Positions 8,855-17,717 are shown, numbered from the stretch's first letter. The stretch is DNA of 59,701 nt from an uncultured bacterium (GCA_903928495.1 CAIYQZ010000052.1:1-59701); one strand, 5' to 3'. Translations and numbers: made by a program. The notes: generated by a model from the sequence alone, not told the origin.

Positions 8855-8870
8855 ATAGCCTTTTTGCTAT
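8855..8870. promoter_or_regulatory. Short inverted repeat in front of the toxin-antitoxin genes
   Basis: ATAGC (8855-8859) and GCTAT (8866-8870) flank a T-rich spacer just upstream of the toxin start and against the integrase stop. It is a candidate operator for antitoxin autoregulation. Five-base arms are short, so chance is not excluded. Confidence 0.35.
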
Positions 8871-10238
8871 TTATGCTGCCACAAGCGCCAGCTTTACCGG
8901 CTCTGCCTTGCGGTCGAACGTCACCCCGGCTTGTTCAAGAATGAAGGCTTCGACGCGCTCAAGGAATGGCCTCAAGGCATCGGTGCTGCGCGGGCGGTAG
9001 CCTTCTGCTGTGGCGCTGGGCTTGTGCCCCATCACTTGAGCGATTGCCCCTGCTGGCGCCCCTGCTGCCTCACCAAGCAACGAGAAGGAACGGCGCAGGC
9101 CATGTACCGTCAGGTGGTCGATTCCGGCGCTTTGCAGGGCTTTGCAGTGGGCGGCGCGTACATCAGCGATACGGCCTGTTTTGCTGGCGCTGGCAAACAC
9201 GTAGGCATTGATGCGCGGCAGCGCTGCCAGCATGTGCGCCATGTACGGTGACAGTGGAATGGTTCGGGTTGCGTCCACCTTGTCAGCAATGGTCAGTTTG
9301 CGCCACTGAAAGTCCACATCGGTCCACTTCAGCGCGGCCATTTCCTCACGGCGAGCTCCCGTCAGCAACAGGGCACGCAAATAAGCACTGGCGGTACGGT
9401 TGCTCAGTTGTTCCACACCAACCCACCAGCCGGGCACCTGTGCAGCTTCAAGTGCGTCTGTGCGCTTGCTGGTAGCAGTGCTGGGCAGTTCGTCAAGAAT
9501 GGCAGGAGCTCGGCCAGCGTCACGGTCTGTGAAGGCGCGGTATTCAGGCTTAGATGCGCACCAGCGCAAAAAACCCCTGAACATCATCAGGGCGCGTGCG
9601 GCTTGGTGCCTTCCAGCTACGGCCTCACGGTCAAACCAACTTTTCAGGGTGTCCTCGTTCACACTGGCTAATGGCAGCGCCAGCAATGGATACAACGGGC
9701 CAGGTCTGGTGGTGCCCTGCCCTCGCTTCTTTTTCTCGCCACCGGGCGCAGCCATCGCCTTGAGGTCAGCAAGGTAGCGGGGCTTCCATGCTTCCTTGCG
9801 CTTGGGGCGACCTTGCTCAAGGTACAGGGGCCACACATCGCCCACAGTCACAGCGGAGGCGCGGGCGGCCTCTGCTTCTGCCTGCTCGCGTGCGCGCTCT
9901 GCATCCCGTTCGGCCTGTTGCTGACGCTCAACTTCTCGTGGGTCGATTTTCTTGGCTGCACTGGTGCGCAAATCACGGGCTTCCGCCTGAGCGTCACCAA
10001 TGGACACGGCAGGCCATGCACCCAGTGAACGAGTGAACAGCTTTCCTTGAATACGAGCTTCAAACTGCCAGTGCTTACCACCAGCAGCGGTAACCCGCAA
10101 CCTTAGCCCCGGATGGTCAACATCGCGCACCAGCACGAATGACTCACCCACGGGGCAGGTCGCACGGTCTAGAAGTCCGTGACTCAGCCTCTGCGGCTTT
10201 GTGTAATCGACTGCCTGAGCCTTGCTTGGTCGTGCCAT
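8871..10238 (-). CDS. int: Tyrosine-type site-specific integrase
   Basis: A 455-residue phage-type integrase. The N-terminal arm-binding domain (about 35-100) has the GLRLRVTAAGGKHWQFEARIQGK pattern of P4-family integrases. It is followed by a coiled-coil-like charged stretch (100-130), a core-binding domain and the catalytic domain. Catalytic residues are visible as R297 (TGARREEM), H379 and R382 (HGLRRSF), H405 (MGHK) and Y414 (GYRPRS). All are intact, so the enzyme is probably active. It is transcribed away from the attachment site and is the outermost gene of the element. The region upstream carries nested repeats likely to be arm sites or an operator. Confidence 0.95.
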   Translation of the reverse strand: MARPSKAQAVDYTKPQRLSHGLLDRATCPVGESFVLVRDVDHPGLRLRVTAAGGKHWQFEARIQGKLFTRSLGAWPAVSIGDAQAEARDLRTSAAKKIDPREVERQQQAERDAERAREQAEAEAARASAVTVGDVWPLYLEQGRPKRKEAWKPRYLADLKAMAAPGGEKKKRGQGTTRPGPLYPLLALPLASVNEDTLKSWFDREAVAGRHQAARALMMFRGFLRWCASKPEYRAFTDRDAGRAPAILDELPSTATSKRTDALEAAQVPGWWVGVEQLSNRTASAYLRALLLTGARREEMAALKWTDVDFQWRKLTIADKVDATRTIPLSPYMAHMLAALPRINAYVFASASKTGRIADVRAAHCKALQSAGIDHLTVHGLRRSFSLLGEAAGAPAGAIAQVMGHKPSATAEGYRPRSTDALRPFLERVEAFILEQAGVTFDRKAEPVKLALVAA

Positions 10239-10247
10239 GTTGAACCC

Positions 10248-10309
10248 GTGTTGATTTACAGACTTTTTACAGACTGATTCAGTCTGTAAAGGTGGATTTA
10301 AATCAACAC
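10248..10309. promoter_or_regulatory. Nested inverted repeats upstream of the integrase
   Basis: An outer 11-bp inverted repeat, GTGTTGATTTA (10248-10258) and its exact complement (10299-10309), encloses a perfect 12-bp palindrome. The palindrome's arms are TTTACAGACTGA (10266-10277) and its complement (10279-10290), one base apart. A direct copy of TTTACAGACT lies at 10255-10264, and GTTGATTTA recurs at 10347-10355. This is the pattern expected for integrase arm sites or an operator controlling int. The function is inferred from position. Confidence 0.6.
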
Positions 10310-10402
10310 TGACCAGTCGGTCATTAACAAATAACTCACGTAAGATGTTGATTTATATATATTCTATCTACAATCATCAACGCCGAACAACACCATATTA
10401 TG

Positions 10403-10451
10403 CTCATTCGTAATGAGAAGGTCGGGTGTTCGATTCATCTCTCCGGCACCA
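10403..10451 (+). tRNA. 3' fragment of tRNA-Thr(CGT), attachment site
   Basis: The 3' half of a tRNA is present. It has an anticodon loop TTCGTAA with anticodon CGT at 10409-10411 and the anticodon stem 3' strand TGAG. The variable loop is AGGTC (10419-10423) and the T arm is GGGTG-TTCGATT-CATCT (10424-10440). The acceptor strand CTCCGGC (10441-10447), A and CCA end it at 10451. No D arm or matching acceptor 5' strand lies upstream, so this is not a functional gene. Homology begins near the anticodon stem, where the top pair is already mismatched. I read it as the att site left by element integration into tRNA-Thr. Confidence 0.75.
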
Positions 10452-10464
10452 ATACAGCAAACAG

Positions 10465-10496
10465 AAACCCGCTATTGGAAACAGAGCGGGTTTTTT
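10465..10496 (+). terminator. Rho-independent terminator after the tRNA fragment
   Basis: AAACCCGCT and AGCGGGTTT pair around a short loop and are followed by a T-run (10491-10496). It is probably the original terminator of the tRNA-Thr gene, now separated from it by the element. The stretch 10497-10777 contains no gene I can support. Confidence 0.8.
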
Positions 10497-10777
10497 GTTG
10501 GGCCAGCGCCGGGCTGCCATAGTACGGGAAAAGGCAGGTGCGGAGCGGGTCAAGGTTTCCAGCGCGGCAGTGCGTCCTTTTCGGCCCCTTGCAGTTGGGA
10601 CACACAGGTCAAAAAACGCGACTGTGATGCCCTTCAATCGAAACACGGATGGCCAAATAGTTACCGATCGGTATTTTATTATCCATTAAAGTTGCATCTT
10701 TTCGTTTTTGCATCAAAAATGCATTGATGCGAAGCCAATTCCCACAATTCCATTTGAAGCCCATCGCCACAATCTCT

Positions 10778-11326
10778 ATGCGGCGGCGCTCTGTGCTGCT
10801 CAATGCAGCGGCGTTCGGCCTCGGCACGGCAGCTTGGGCACAGGAAGCCCCCAGCGTCCGCGCACCTGAGGTTTTGAACCCCTACGGCAGTGACTGGCTG
10901 GCCAAGGGCAGTGGCCCCTTGAAGTTCTTCGGTTTCAAAGCTTATGACGCCACCCTGTGGCTGCCAGCAACCGGCGGCGGCAACTTCAGTTTCGGTCGAA
11001 CGTTTGCGCTGGATATTCTTTACAACACCTATGTCAAAGCCAGCGACATCAACAACACGTCCTTGATTGAAATGTCTCGCATCAGCGCAGCGACGCCCGG
11101 CCAGGTGCAGTCTTGGTCGGCCTTCATGACCGGCATGTTTGTCGATGTGAAATCGGGAGACCGGTTGGTGGGCGTGCACATACCGGCGAGCGGAGCACGC
11201 TTTTTTCTGAACGGCAAGCTGCTGGGTGAAACAGCAGACACTGCATTCAGCGAAGCGTTTTTCAGGATCTGGCTCGACCCCAAAGCACGCAAGCCAGAGT
11301 TGCGTGCTGCGCTGCTTGGGCTCTAG
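10778..11326 (+). CDS. Exported chalcone-isomerase-like protein
   Basis: A protein of about 182 residues with an N-terminal signal peptide (MRRRSVLLNAAAFGLGTAAWA). It is followed by the chalcone isomerase-like fold: LKFFGFKAYDATLWLP, then ALDILYNTYVKASDI, and GARFFLNGKLLGETADTAFSEAFFRIWLDP. Bacterial members of this family are periplasmic and of unknown function; flavonoid chemistry should not be assumed. A longer frame starts at 10724, but the ATG at 10778 puts the signal peptide at the terminus. It is the first chromosomal gene beyond the element. Confidence 0.82.
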   Translation: MRRRSVLLNAAAFGLGTAAWAQEAPSVRAPEVLNPYGSDWLAKGSGPLKFFGFKAYDATLWLPATGGGNFSFGRTFALDILYNTYVKASDINNTSLIEMSRISAATPGQVQSWSAFMTGMFVDVKSGDRLVGVHIPASGARFFLNGKLLGETADTAFSEAFFRIWLDPKARKPELRAALLGL

Positions 11327-11540
11327 CGTCCGTGTTCGTTTCTCTGGTCCCATGGAGCCTCGAAAAGCTGGCCGTGTGGTTTCCCGTCAGTCTCTTCAGC
11401 GCGGACATCGTTGCCGTCGTCATCCAGACGTTCGCGGTCGAGCGCTGCGCCCGCGCTGGGGGTACCCAGACATTGCATCTGGCGGCTGGCAAGCGCAGAC
11501 TTGAGGTCTCTGTTTCACCTTCTCACCAGAAAGGCCGTCC

Positions 11541-12002
11541 ATGAAAATGCTGCTTCCCCTTGACGGGTCTGCCCTTTCGTTGAATGAAGTTCACTTCGCA
11601 CTTCGCTTGCTGAGTTCGGGCCTGCAAGGCGAACTGTTGCTGGTGAATGTGCAGGCGCCGGCCAATCTCTATGAAATCATCAACCAGCCTGACCCGGCCC
11701 TTCGGGAACAGGTCAACCAAGAAGCAGGACTTCATGCCATGGAGTCAGCACTCGCGCTGGTGCGCGCTGCCGGAGTGTCTTTTGAGACGTTGGTGGTGAC
11801 AGGCTCACCCTCCACAGCCTTGCTGGAGCTGATCGAACTGCACGGATGCGAATTGGTCGTCATGGGAACGCATGGAGCCGGCCCGTTGCGAAGTGCGTGG
11901 GAAGGTTCAGTTGCGCAAGACATGTTGCACCTGTCGCCAGTGCCCGTGCTGCTTGTCAAACCCGATGTTCCGGATGAAGAAGACCCACTGCCTGAGGCCT
12001 GA
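11541..12002 (+). CDS. Universal stress protein, UspA family
   Basis: A 153-residue cytosolic Usp-fold protein. The ATP-binding pattern is present: MKMLLPLDGS at the N-terminus and GTHGAGPLRSAWEGSVAQDML near residues 112-132 (G-x2-G-x9-GS), followed by PVPVLLVKP. It ends in an acidic tail. The gene stands alone with a GAAAGG ribosome site. The 11327-11540 gap upstream holds its promoter at most; I see no gene there. Confidence 0.9.
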   Translation: MKMLLPLDGSALSLNEVHFALRLLSSGLQGELLLVNVQAPANLYEIINQPDPALREQVNQEAGLHAMESALALVRAAGVSFETLVVTGSPSTALLELIELHGCELVVMGTHGAGPLRSAWEGSVAQDMLHLSPVPVLLVKPDVPDEEDPLPEA

Positions 12003-12040
12003 CCTGATCACCTTGTCAAAGCGCAGGTGCCGTCCAGTGG

Positions 12041-12703
12041 TCACTGCCCGCTGCGTGCCAGTGCCCTGAGCTCAATCTGTGCGGGCCGGACCATGCAGGC
12101 ATCCAGCCAGGCACTGACGGCGGGCACACGGGCCATCAGGTCTCGGGCAGGTTTGCACCAGCTCACCACCGACGCCACGCAGATGTCGGCCACCGTGAAA
12201 CGGTCTGCGGCCAGATGCGCGTGCCCACGGGCTGCCTGCTGGGCCAGGTGTTGCTCCAGCACCTGCAGCGGCGCCAACAACCGCTTTTCTGCAGCAGCCG
12301 CCAATTCGGGTTTGCGCTGGTCGTGTGGCATGGCCACCAGGTGCATCAGCACCGTCAAAGCATCTTTTTCGACCTCTGTCACAGCCCAGAACGACCAACG
12401 GAGTGCATCGGCCTCTTCGGCAGCGCTGGAGGGGCTGATGCTGTGCCCGTCGGCCGTGCCATGCACACGGGCGAGGTACAGCGCACAGGCCATGCTTTCC
12501 CACACAACCACGTCACCTTCGGGCCGCACATCGCGCAACACCGGTATGTGTCCGTTGGGGTTCAGAGACAGCATGTCAGGAGAGCGCGTGGCCCCACCCA
12601 GGTAAGGGGTGTGGACGTGCTCGTACGCCAAGCCCAATTCATTTGCGGCCCACAAAGGGCGAACCGCGCGTGAGGCAGCAATGCCATAAACCGTCAGAGC
12701 CAT
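12041..12703 (-). CDS. Glutathione S-transferase family protein
   Basis: A 220-residue protein with a thioredoxin-like N-terminal GST domain (MALTVYGIAASRAVRPLWAANELGLAYE; the NPNGHIPVL motif with cis-Pro; a following ES dipeptide) and an all-helical C-terminal domain. The ATG at 12701-12703, preceded by TAGGACAC, is preferred over the longer open frame to 12835, which would overlap the next gene. The physiological substrate is unknown. Confidence 0.9.
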   Translation of the reverse strand: MALTVYGIAASRAVRPLWAANELGLAYEHVHTPYLGGATRSPDMLSLNPNGHIPVLRDVRPEGDVVVWESMACALYLARVHGTADGHSISPSSAAEEADALRWSFWAVTEVEKDALTVLMHLVAMPHDQRKPELAAAAEKRLLAPLQVLEQHLAQQAARGHAHLAADRFTVADICVASVVSWCKPARDLMARVPAVSAWLDACMVRPAQIELRALARSGQ

Positions 12704-12741
12704 GATCAAGTGTCCTATTTGGTGCAGTAGAGAAGTGAGTG

Positions 12742-13434
12742 TCAGGCCAGCAGCTCGCACAGCTCCGTCAGCTGTGAAACGGTTCCGTGTGGCTGAGGGC
12801 CATGTGTCCAAGTCTGCGCCTGACGGTTGACCCATATGGCCTGCATACCGGCCCCCAGGGCACCCAGAACATCGAGATGTGCGTCGTCGCCCACGTGCAG
12901 CACATGCCCGGGCAACACACCGGCTGCGCGGGCAGCCGCGTGAAAAATGTCCTCCGAGGGCTTGCCCACCCCAAACGTGGCAGCGCTCAAACTGGCCGTG
13001 AACAAGCCCGAGAGGCCCACACGCTCAACATCGGCATTGCCGTTGGACAGCGCCACCAGCGGGTAACGCTGCGCCAGCCACTCCAGGGCGGGCAATGCGT
13101 CTTCGTACAGGTCAACCTTGTGGCGCTCCGCAAAAAACACCTCAAAGGCCGGCTCTGCCAACAGCGGATCTTCATTGGCGCGGTACAACGCGAGCCGGAT
13201 GGCCTCGCGGCGGACGGCACTCAGGTCGTGGGCCAACTCCGGACGGGTGTTCAGCACGTGTTCCCGCAGGGTCTGGCGCGCCACCGGGTTGGCAAACAAT
13301 GCCGCCGACATGGGGGCATGTGTGCAAAGCCAAACGTTCAGGGCTTGTTCAGCCCGTTGAATGGTGGGCCAGATGGGCCACAGCGTGTCGTCCAGGTCGA
13401 GGGAAATGGCGCGCACGCGCGACGGGTCAAGCAT
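12742..13434 (-). CDS. HAD-superfamily hydrolase
   Basis: A protein of about 230 residues. HAD motif I is DLDDTLWP near the N-terminus, motif II is VALSNGNAD, and motif III/IV is FGVGKPSEDIF with HVGDDAHLDVLGALGAGM. The cap is of the C1 type. The start at 13434 is chosen because the longer frame to 13455 would place its ATG directly over the ATG of the divergent hemH gene; both lack a strong ribosome site. A small-metabolite phosphatase is likely, substrate unknown. Confidence 0.85.
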   Translation of the reverse strand: MLDPSRVRAISLDLDDTLWPIWPTIQRAEQALNVWLCTHAPMSAALFANPVARQTLREHVLNTRPELAHDLSAVRREAIRLALYRANEDPLLAEPAFEVFFAERHKVDLYEDALPALEWLAQRYPLVALSNGNADVERVGLSGLFTASLSAATFGVGKPSEDIFHAAARAAGVLPGHVLHVGDDAHLDVLGALGAGMQAIWVNRQAQTWTHGPQPHGTVSQLTELCELLA

Positions 13435-13453
13435 AGGTGCGTGAGAATACCGC

Positions 13454-14545
13454 ATGGCATTTCAAACCGAACCCCACTTCTCCCATGGTCAGGCCCCCAA
13501 AACGGCCGTTTTGTACTGCAACCTGGGCACCCCCGACGAACCCACTGCCCCCGCCCTGCGCCGCTACCTCGGGCAGTTTTTGGGCGACAGCCGCGTGGTG
13601 GAAATCCCCAAGCCCATCTGGATGCTGATCCTGCACGGCATCATTTTGCGCACCCGCCCCGCCAAGTCGGCCGCCAAGTACGCCAGTGTGTGGACGCCTG
13701 AAGGCTCACCCCTGATGGTGTGGACCAAAAAGCAGGCCGCGCTGCTGAAAGGCTTTCTGGGCGAGCAAGGCCACCATGTGGACGTGCGCGTGGCCATGAC
13801 CTACGGCAACCCCGGTGTGGCGCAGGAGCTCAACAAGCTCAAGGCCGAAGGCTTCACCCGCGTGCTGATCCTGCCCGCCTACCCGCAATACAGCGGCACG
13901 ACCACCGCCGCGCTGTTCGACGCCATCTACAAATGGGCAGCGCGCACGCGCTACGTGCCCGAGCTGCGCTTTGTGAACCACTTTCACGACGACCCGGGCT
14001 ACATCGGTGCGCTGGCCGCCACCGTGCGCAAACACTGGCAGGCCAACGGCCGGCCAGACCAACTGGTGATGAGCTTCCATGGCGTGCCCGAGCGCACGCT
14101 GCACCTGGGTGATCCCTACCATTGCGAATGCCACAAAACCGGCCGTCTGCTGGGCGAAGCCCTGGGCCTGAACAAACAGCAATACACCATCACTTTCCAG
14201 TCGCGCTTCGGCAAGGCCAAATGGCTGGAACCCTACACCGAACCCACACTGGTCGCCATGGCCAAGGCCGGCACCAAGAAGGTGGACGTGATGTGCCCCG
14301 GCTTCACCGGCGACTGTCTGGAGACGCTGGAAGAAATCAACATGGAAGCACGCGAGGCGTTTTTGCACGCGGGCGGCAGCGAGTTCAACTACATCCCCTG
14401 CCTGAACGACGACCTGGGCTGGGTGCGCGCGCTCACCGCCATCACCACCCAGCATCTGGCCGGGTGGCCCACCCAAACGATGCCCGACGCAACCGCATTG
14501 GCCGCCAGCAGGCAGGCGGCTTTGGCGCTGGGTTCCAAAGACTGA
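13454..14545 (+). CDS. hemH: Ferrochelatase
   Basis: A 363-residue enzyme that inserts Fe(II) into protoporphyrin IX, the last step of haem synthesis. The family is clear from LYCNLGTPDEP, RRYLGQFLGDSRVVEIPK, the active-site segment MSFHGVPERTLHLGDPYHCEC, YTITFQSRFGKAKWLEPYTE, and VMCPGFTGDCLETLEEI. Length is normal. It is divergent from the HAD gene. Demand for haem is high in this genome region, which encodes several c-type cytochromes, but there is no direct link in layout. Confidence 0.97.
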   Translation: MAFQTEPHFSHGQAPKTAVLYCNLGTPDEPTAPALRRYLGQFLGDSRVVEIPKPIWMLILHGIILRTRPAKSAAKYASVWTPEGSPLMVWTKKQAALLKGFLGEQGHHVDVRVAMTYGNPGVAQELNKLKAEGFTRVLILPAYPQYSGTTTAALFDAIYKWAARTRYVPELRFVNHFHDDPGYIGALAATVRKHWQANGRPDQLVMSFHGVPERTLHLGDPYHCECHKTGRLLGEALGLNKQQYTITFQSRFGKAKWLEPYTEPTLVAMAKAGTKKVDVMCPGFTGDCLETLEEINMEAREAFLHAGGSEFNYIPCLNDDLGWVRALTAITTQHLAGWPTQTMPDATALAASRQAALALGSKD

Positions 14546-14576
14546 GTGGATTGGCACTGAATTTCAAGCCTAAAGA

Positions 14577-14660
14577 GGCTCCAGCGCTTTTCTGTATTGA
14601 ATTGTTTGCTATTACTTTAAAAGTATAGCAAACTATTGAATTCTGGAAAGCGCCAGAGCC
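14577..14660. repeat. Dispersed intergenic repeat, copy 1, with double hairpin
   Basis: A nested inverted repeat. The outer arms are 14577-14590 (GGCTCCAGCGCTTT) and 14647-14660 (nearly its complement). The inner arms are GTTTGCTAT (14604-14612) and ATAGCAAAC (14625-14633). It shares the CCAGCGCTT...CTGTATTGAA core with the copies near 38275 and 42111. It lies between convergent hemH and the hydrolase gene and may also terminate transcription. Confidence 0.65.
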
Positions 14661-14682
14661 TTTTCAGACCCTAAAAACATCA

Positions 14683-15558
14683 TCAGCCTGCGTGGGCTGA
14701 GTGCAAAAAATCTGTCACCCACTTGAAGTGGCTGTCCACGTTCAGCGCCGGGGCGTGGCCGCAACCGGGCACTTCCACCACCGTCAGCCGCCCAGCCTTA
14801 CCTGGGCCACGTGTGCGCATCTCGGCCACCGTCTCGGGCAACACCAGGTCTGACTGGGCACCACGCAGGCACAGCACCGGGCAGGTGATGGCGTCATAGT
14901 GCTGCCAGATCACATAGTCGTCAGGGTGCAGCACAAACTGCTGCACCATGGCCGGGTCATAGTGCGGGGTCACCCGGCCATCGGGCAGGCGGCGCACCGA
15001 GGTTTCGGTCAGCACCCGCCACTGCGCGTCGCTCAACCAGCCGTAGGGTTTGTACACCTGCCTGAAGAACGCTTCCAACTCCAGCACCGTGTCAAACGCC
15101 GGGGGTTGGCCCGCGTAGGCCTTGATGCGCTCAATGGCCGCCTGCGCCAGTTGCGGCGCGTTGTCGTTCAACACCAGGCTTTTGATTCGGCCTTTCAAGG
15201 TGGGCTCTGCCAACCCGCCCGCACACAGCGTGCCAATGGCCCCGCCCATCGACGTGCCCACCCAGTGCACCTGCTGCAATGCCAGTTGGTCGAGCAGGTC
15301 GCGCGCCTGCGCTGCGTAGAACGACAGCTTGTACTCGTTGGCGGGGTCGGCGCTCCACTGGCTCAGACCCCGGCCCACGGTGTCGGGGCACACCACGCGG
15401 TACCCGTGGCCCACCAGGTGGCGGGCCAGTTCGTCCATGTCGCGCCCGGTGCGGGCCAGGCCGTGCCAAGCCACCACAGCCGGGGCAGCGGGGTCACCCC
15501 AATCCATGAAGTGCAGGTCGCGCTCGGCGCAACGGAGGTAGCGTGAGTGTGCAAGCAT
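14683..15558 (-). CDS. Alpha/beta hydrolase, last gene of the transporter operon
   Basis: A protein of about 291 residues with an alpha/beta-hydrolase fold. The oxyanion-region sequence is AWHGLARTG, the nucleophile elbow GTSMGG (Ser), a likely acid Asp in CLRGAQSDLVLPE, and the catalytic His in GCGHAPAL. The gene lies 38 bp after the oligomer hydrolase gene, in the same orientation. I chose ATG at 15558; an upstream TTG (15585) would lengthen it by nine residues. Its place beside a polyester-oligomer hydrolase suggests ester substrates, as inference. Confidence 0.88.
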   Translation of the reverse strand: MLAHSRYLRCAERDLHFMDWGDPAAPAVVAWHGLARTGRDMDELARHLVGHGYRVVCPDTVGRGLSQWSADPANEYKLSFYAAQARDLLDQLALQQVHWVGTSMGGAIGTLCAGGLAEPTLKGRIKSLVLNDNAPQLAQAAIERIKAYAGQPPAFDTVLELEAFFRQVYKPYGWLSDAQWRVLTETSVRRLPDGRVTPHYDPAMVQQFVLHPDDYVIWQHYDAITCPVLCLRGAQSDLVLPETVAEMRTRGPGKAGRLTVVEVPGCGHAPALNVDSHFKWVTDFLHSAHAG

Positions 15559-15596
15559 GGCAGCAGGCCTGTGTGGGAGGGACAAAACGCCAACGG

Positions 15597-17717
15597 TCAG
15601 TCAGGCACTGCGATGCTGCCTGCCGTGATGGCAATCGCATCGGCCGCAGCAGGCGTGGTCAGCATGGCAGGCACGTTGGCAGTGGTGATGGCCGGTGCCG
15701 CACCCGCTGTGCCGCCGCGTGGCACCGTGCGCACCACCTGGCTGGCAGGCAACGCTGCGCCTGTGCGCAGGTGCTGCAACATGGCGTCCAGCGAACGGTT
15801 CAGGTACACGTGCAACGGAATGAAGCGGCTGTCGTACCCGGCCAGCACGGTCGGCAAGCCAATGAACCCGTCAAAGTGCTGGGCATTCGTCACCTCGATG
15901 TAGCTCAGCTTGCTGGCTGCGCCTTCAACCTGGCGGTTCAGTGCAGCATAGGGACGCGACGTGTGGTTGGGTGGCAGCAAGGCATCGGCGCGGCCATGCA
16001 CGATGAGTGTGGGCTTGCCGCGCAAATTGCCGGTCAGGCGGACCTCATTCAGCCCGACTTGCAGGCGCTGGGCGGCGGCATCGGTACCCGTCAACAGGTT
16101 GCGCAGGCAAAGCGCGCCGGCCAAGTTCCAGTCGGCCACACCTGCGGCATTGAATGACAGGAAATCACGTGCAGCGCCCAGGCTGCCCAGGTTGTTGACC
16201 AGATTGATGCCCGCAGAGGACGGCACACCGTTGCCAGTGGCCGCCATGGACGCCAGCGCTGCCGGGGCAACTGTACTGACCGCCCCGGTGGCGGCTGTGG
16301 CTGCATAGCTGAAGCCACACAGGTTGTCCTTCACACTGGCCCGCGCGTACGAATTGGCATAAGTGACCGTGACGGCCGGCGCCACCTCGAACGCGGCATG
16401 CGAGGGGTGCAACACATTGGACTCGGCCTCCCAGCCATGGGCCTGCAATTTGCGCAAGGCGTCCTCAGCCAGTTCGGCAGTGGTGGTGCCCTGCAACAGC
16501 CCGGCAACCTTCAGGCTGGCACAGCGGTTAGGAGCAACAGGGAATGCGGCGCCTGCAAAACCGGCTGCAAACGCGACCGCATAGGGCCCACTGGCCACCG
16601 ACGGTGCGAGCGAAGCGCAGGCCTGGTACAGGTTGGCGTGAGTGATGTAGTCATACAGCGGTTTGCTGTGTGCCGACACAGGTTGTCCCCCGCGCCGAAC
16701 CGTCAGCGACGCGGCCGATGTCGGCAGGTTGACTTGCGGTTCGGACACAGCCACCCCGTCGATCAAACCGCCTGAGTCCTGCTCGGCAGCCGCCACGGCG
16801 GCTCCCCCGCCATTGGACAGACCCGAGGCAATGACCACTGTGTTGGATGGTTTGATGGTTTGCAGGCGGTTGCCGCCGCCATCGACCGCGCCAAAACGCT
16901 GGTTCAACACATAAAACGCAAACTCGACTGCCCGCAGCGTTGACTTGCCCCAGTCTTTTTCGGCGTTTTGGCCTGAGTGCGCGTGCTTGAACGCAAACCG
17001 GTTGGGCGATGCTGCATTGAAGGCCAGCCGCTCGACTTCGGTCAGGCCGGCATTGAACATGGCTTGGGTGCCCGCACTGGCTGCCGAGGCCCGATCACCG
17101 CCAATCAGGGGCACGGTGTCTGTCATCAAGTCATGCGGTGCGCCGCCTGTGCCCTTGTCTGTGTAGGCCACGGCGCAACCACGCTTGAGACCCCACTCCC
17201 CGGTGGATATGCCACCGTACACCCCCCGCGAGCCAGACGAGGTGGCCGTGATGATGCAAGGGCTGTTGGCATTGAACGTGGCAGGCACCTGCACCATCAA
17301 AGTCACATTCTGTTTGCCGGCGCCTTCATCGGCAAACGCCAGGTACTCAGTGCCGGCAATTTTGCCGTCGGCCCCGAACTGCGCCCCCGCTTCGGCCACC
17401 GTGGGCCCATACAGCGTGCCGAATCCGCCTGCGGCGGTGGCGTCCACGATGGCACGGTAGTTGGTGTGGATGGCTGTGCGACGCAATTCGGCCACTGTGG
17501 GCTTGAGCGGATCCGCTGGGGCGGGCGCCACGGGCAAAGCCAAACCTGTGGCCCCCAACCCAGCGGTCAACAGGTCGTCAGACACGCCGTCGTAGGCTTT
17601 TTCAGTGGTGGTGCCCAGCCACGTCGGCTTGGCGTTGATGTCATCCCCGCCGCCACAAGCCGCCAGTGCAGCAGCCGCCACCACCGTCATACCGACGTGA
17701 AAAATCCTGACTTTCAT
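15597..17717 (-). CDS. D-(-)-3-hydroxybutyrate oligomer hydrolase, exported lipoprotein
   Basis: A 706-residue member of the 3HB-oligomer hydrolase family, which cleaves oligomers released from poly-3-hydroxybutyrate into monomer. It starts with a lipoprotein-type signal (MKVRIFHVGMTVVAAAALAAC), so the protein is probably anchored in the envelope. Conserved stretches include SSGSRGVYGGISTGEWGLKRGCAVAYTDKGTG and the putative nucleophile in ASGLSNGGGAA. Length is normal. A good ribosome site (AGGAGACA) precedes the ATG, 45 bp after livM, so it belongs to the ABC-transporter operon. Confidence 0.92.
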   Translation of the reverse strand: MKVRIFHVGMTVVAAAALAACGGGDDINAKPTWLGTTTEKAYDGVSDDLLTAGLGATGLALPVAPAPADPLKPTVAELRRTAIHTNYRAIVDATAAGGFGTLYGPTVAEAGAQFGADGKIAGTEYLAFADEGAGKQNVTLMVQVPATFNANSPCIITATSSGSRGVYGGISTGEWGLKRGCAVAYTDKGTGGAPHDLMTDTVPLIGGDRASAASAGTQAMFNAGLTEVERLAFNAASPNRFAFKHAHSGQNAEKDWGKSTLRAVEFAFYVLNQRFGAVDGGGNRLQTIKPSNTVVIASGLSNGGGAAVAAAEQDSGGLIDGVAVSEPQVNLPTSAASLTVRRGGQPVSAHSKPLYDYITHANLYQACASLAPSVASGPYAVAFAAGFAGAAFPVAPNRCASLKVAGLLQGTTTAELAEDALRKLQAHGWEAESNVLHPSHAAFEVAPAVTVTYANSYARASVKDNLCGFSYAATAATGAVSTVAPAALASMAATGNGVPSSAGINLVNNLGSLGAARDFLSFNAAGVADWNLAGALCLRNLLTGTDAAAQRLQVGLNEVRLTGNLRGKPTLIVHGRADALLPPNHTSRPYAALNRQVEGAASKLSYIEVTNAQHFDGFIGLPTVLAGYDSRFIPLHVYLNRSLDAMLQHLRTGAALPASQVVRTVPRGGTAGAAPAITTANVPAMLTTPAAADAIAITAGSIAVPD

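Noticed and set aside
10382-10451. A complete tRNA gene around the CGT anticodon
   Set aside because: A GCCGAAC stretch at 10382 pairs with the acceptor 3' strand at only five of seven positions, and the distance to the anticodon is six bases too short. No D arm is present. It is a 3' fragment.
12041-12835. GST with a 44-residue N-terminal extension
   Set aside because: The extension overlaps the HAD gene, has no similarity to GSTs, and the ATG at 12703 gives the canonical N-terminus with a ribosome site.
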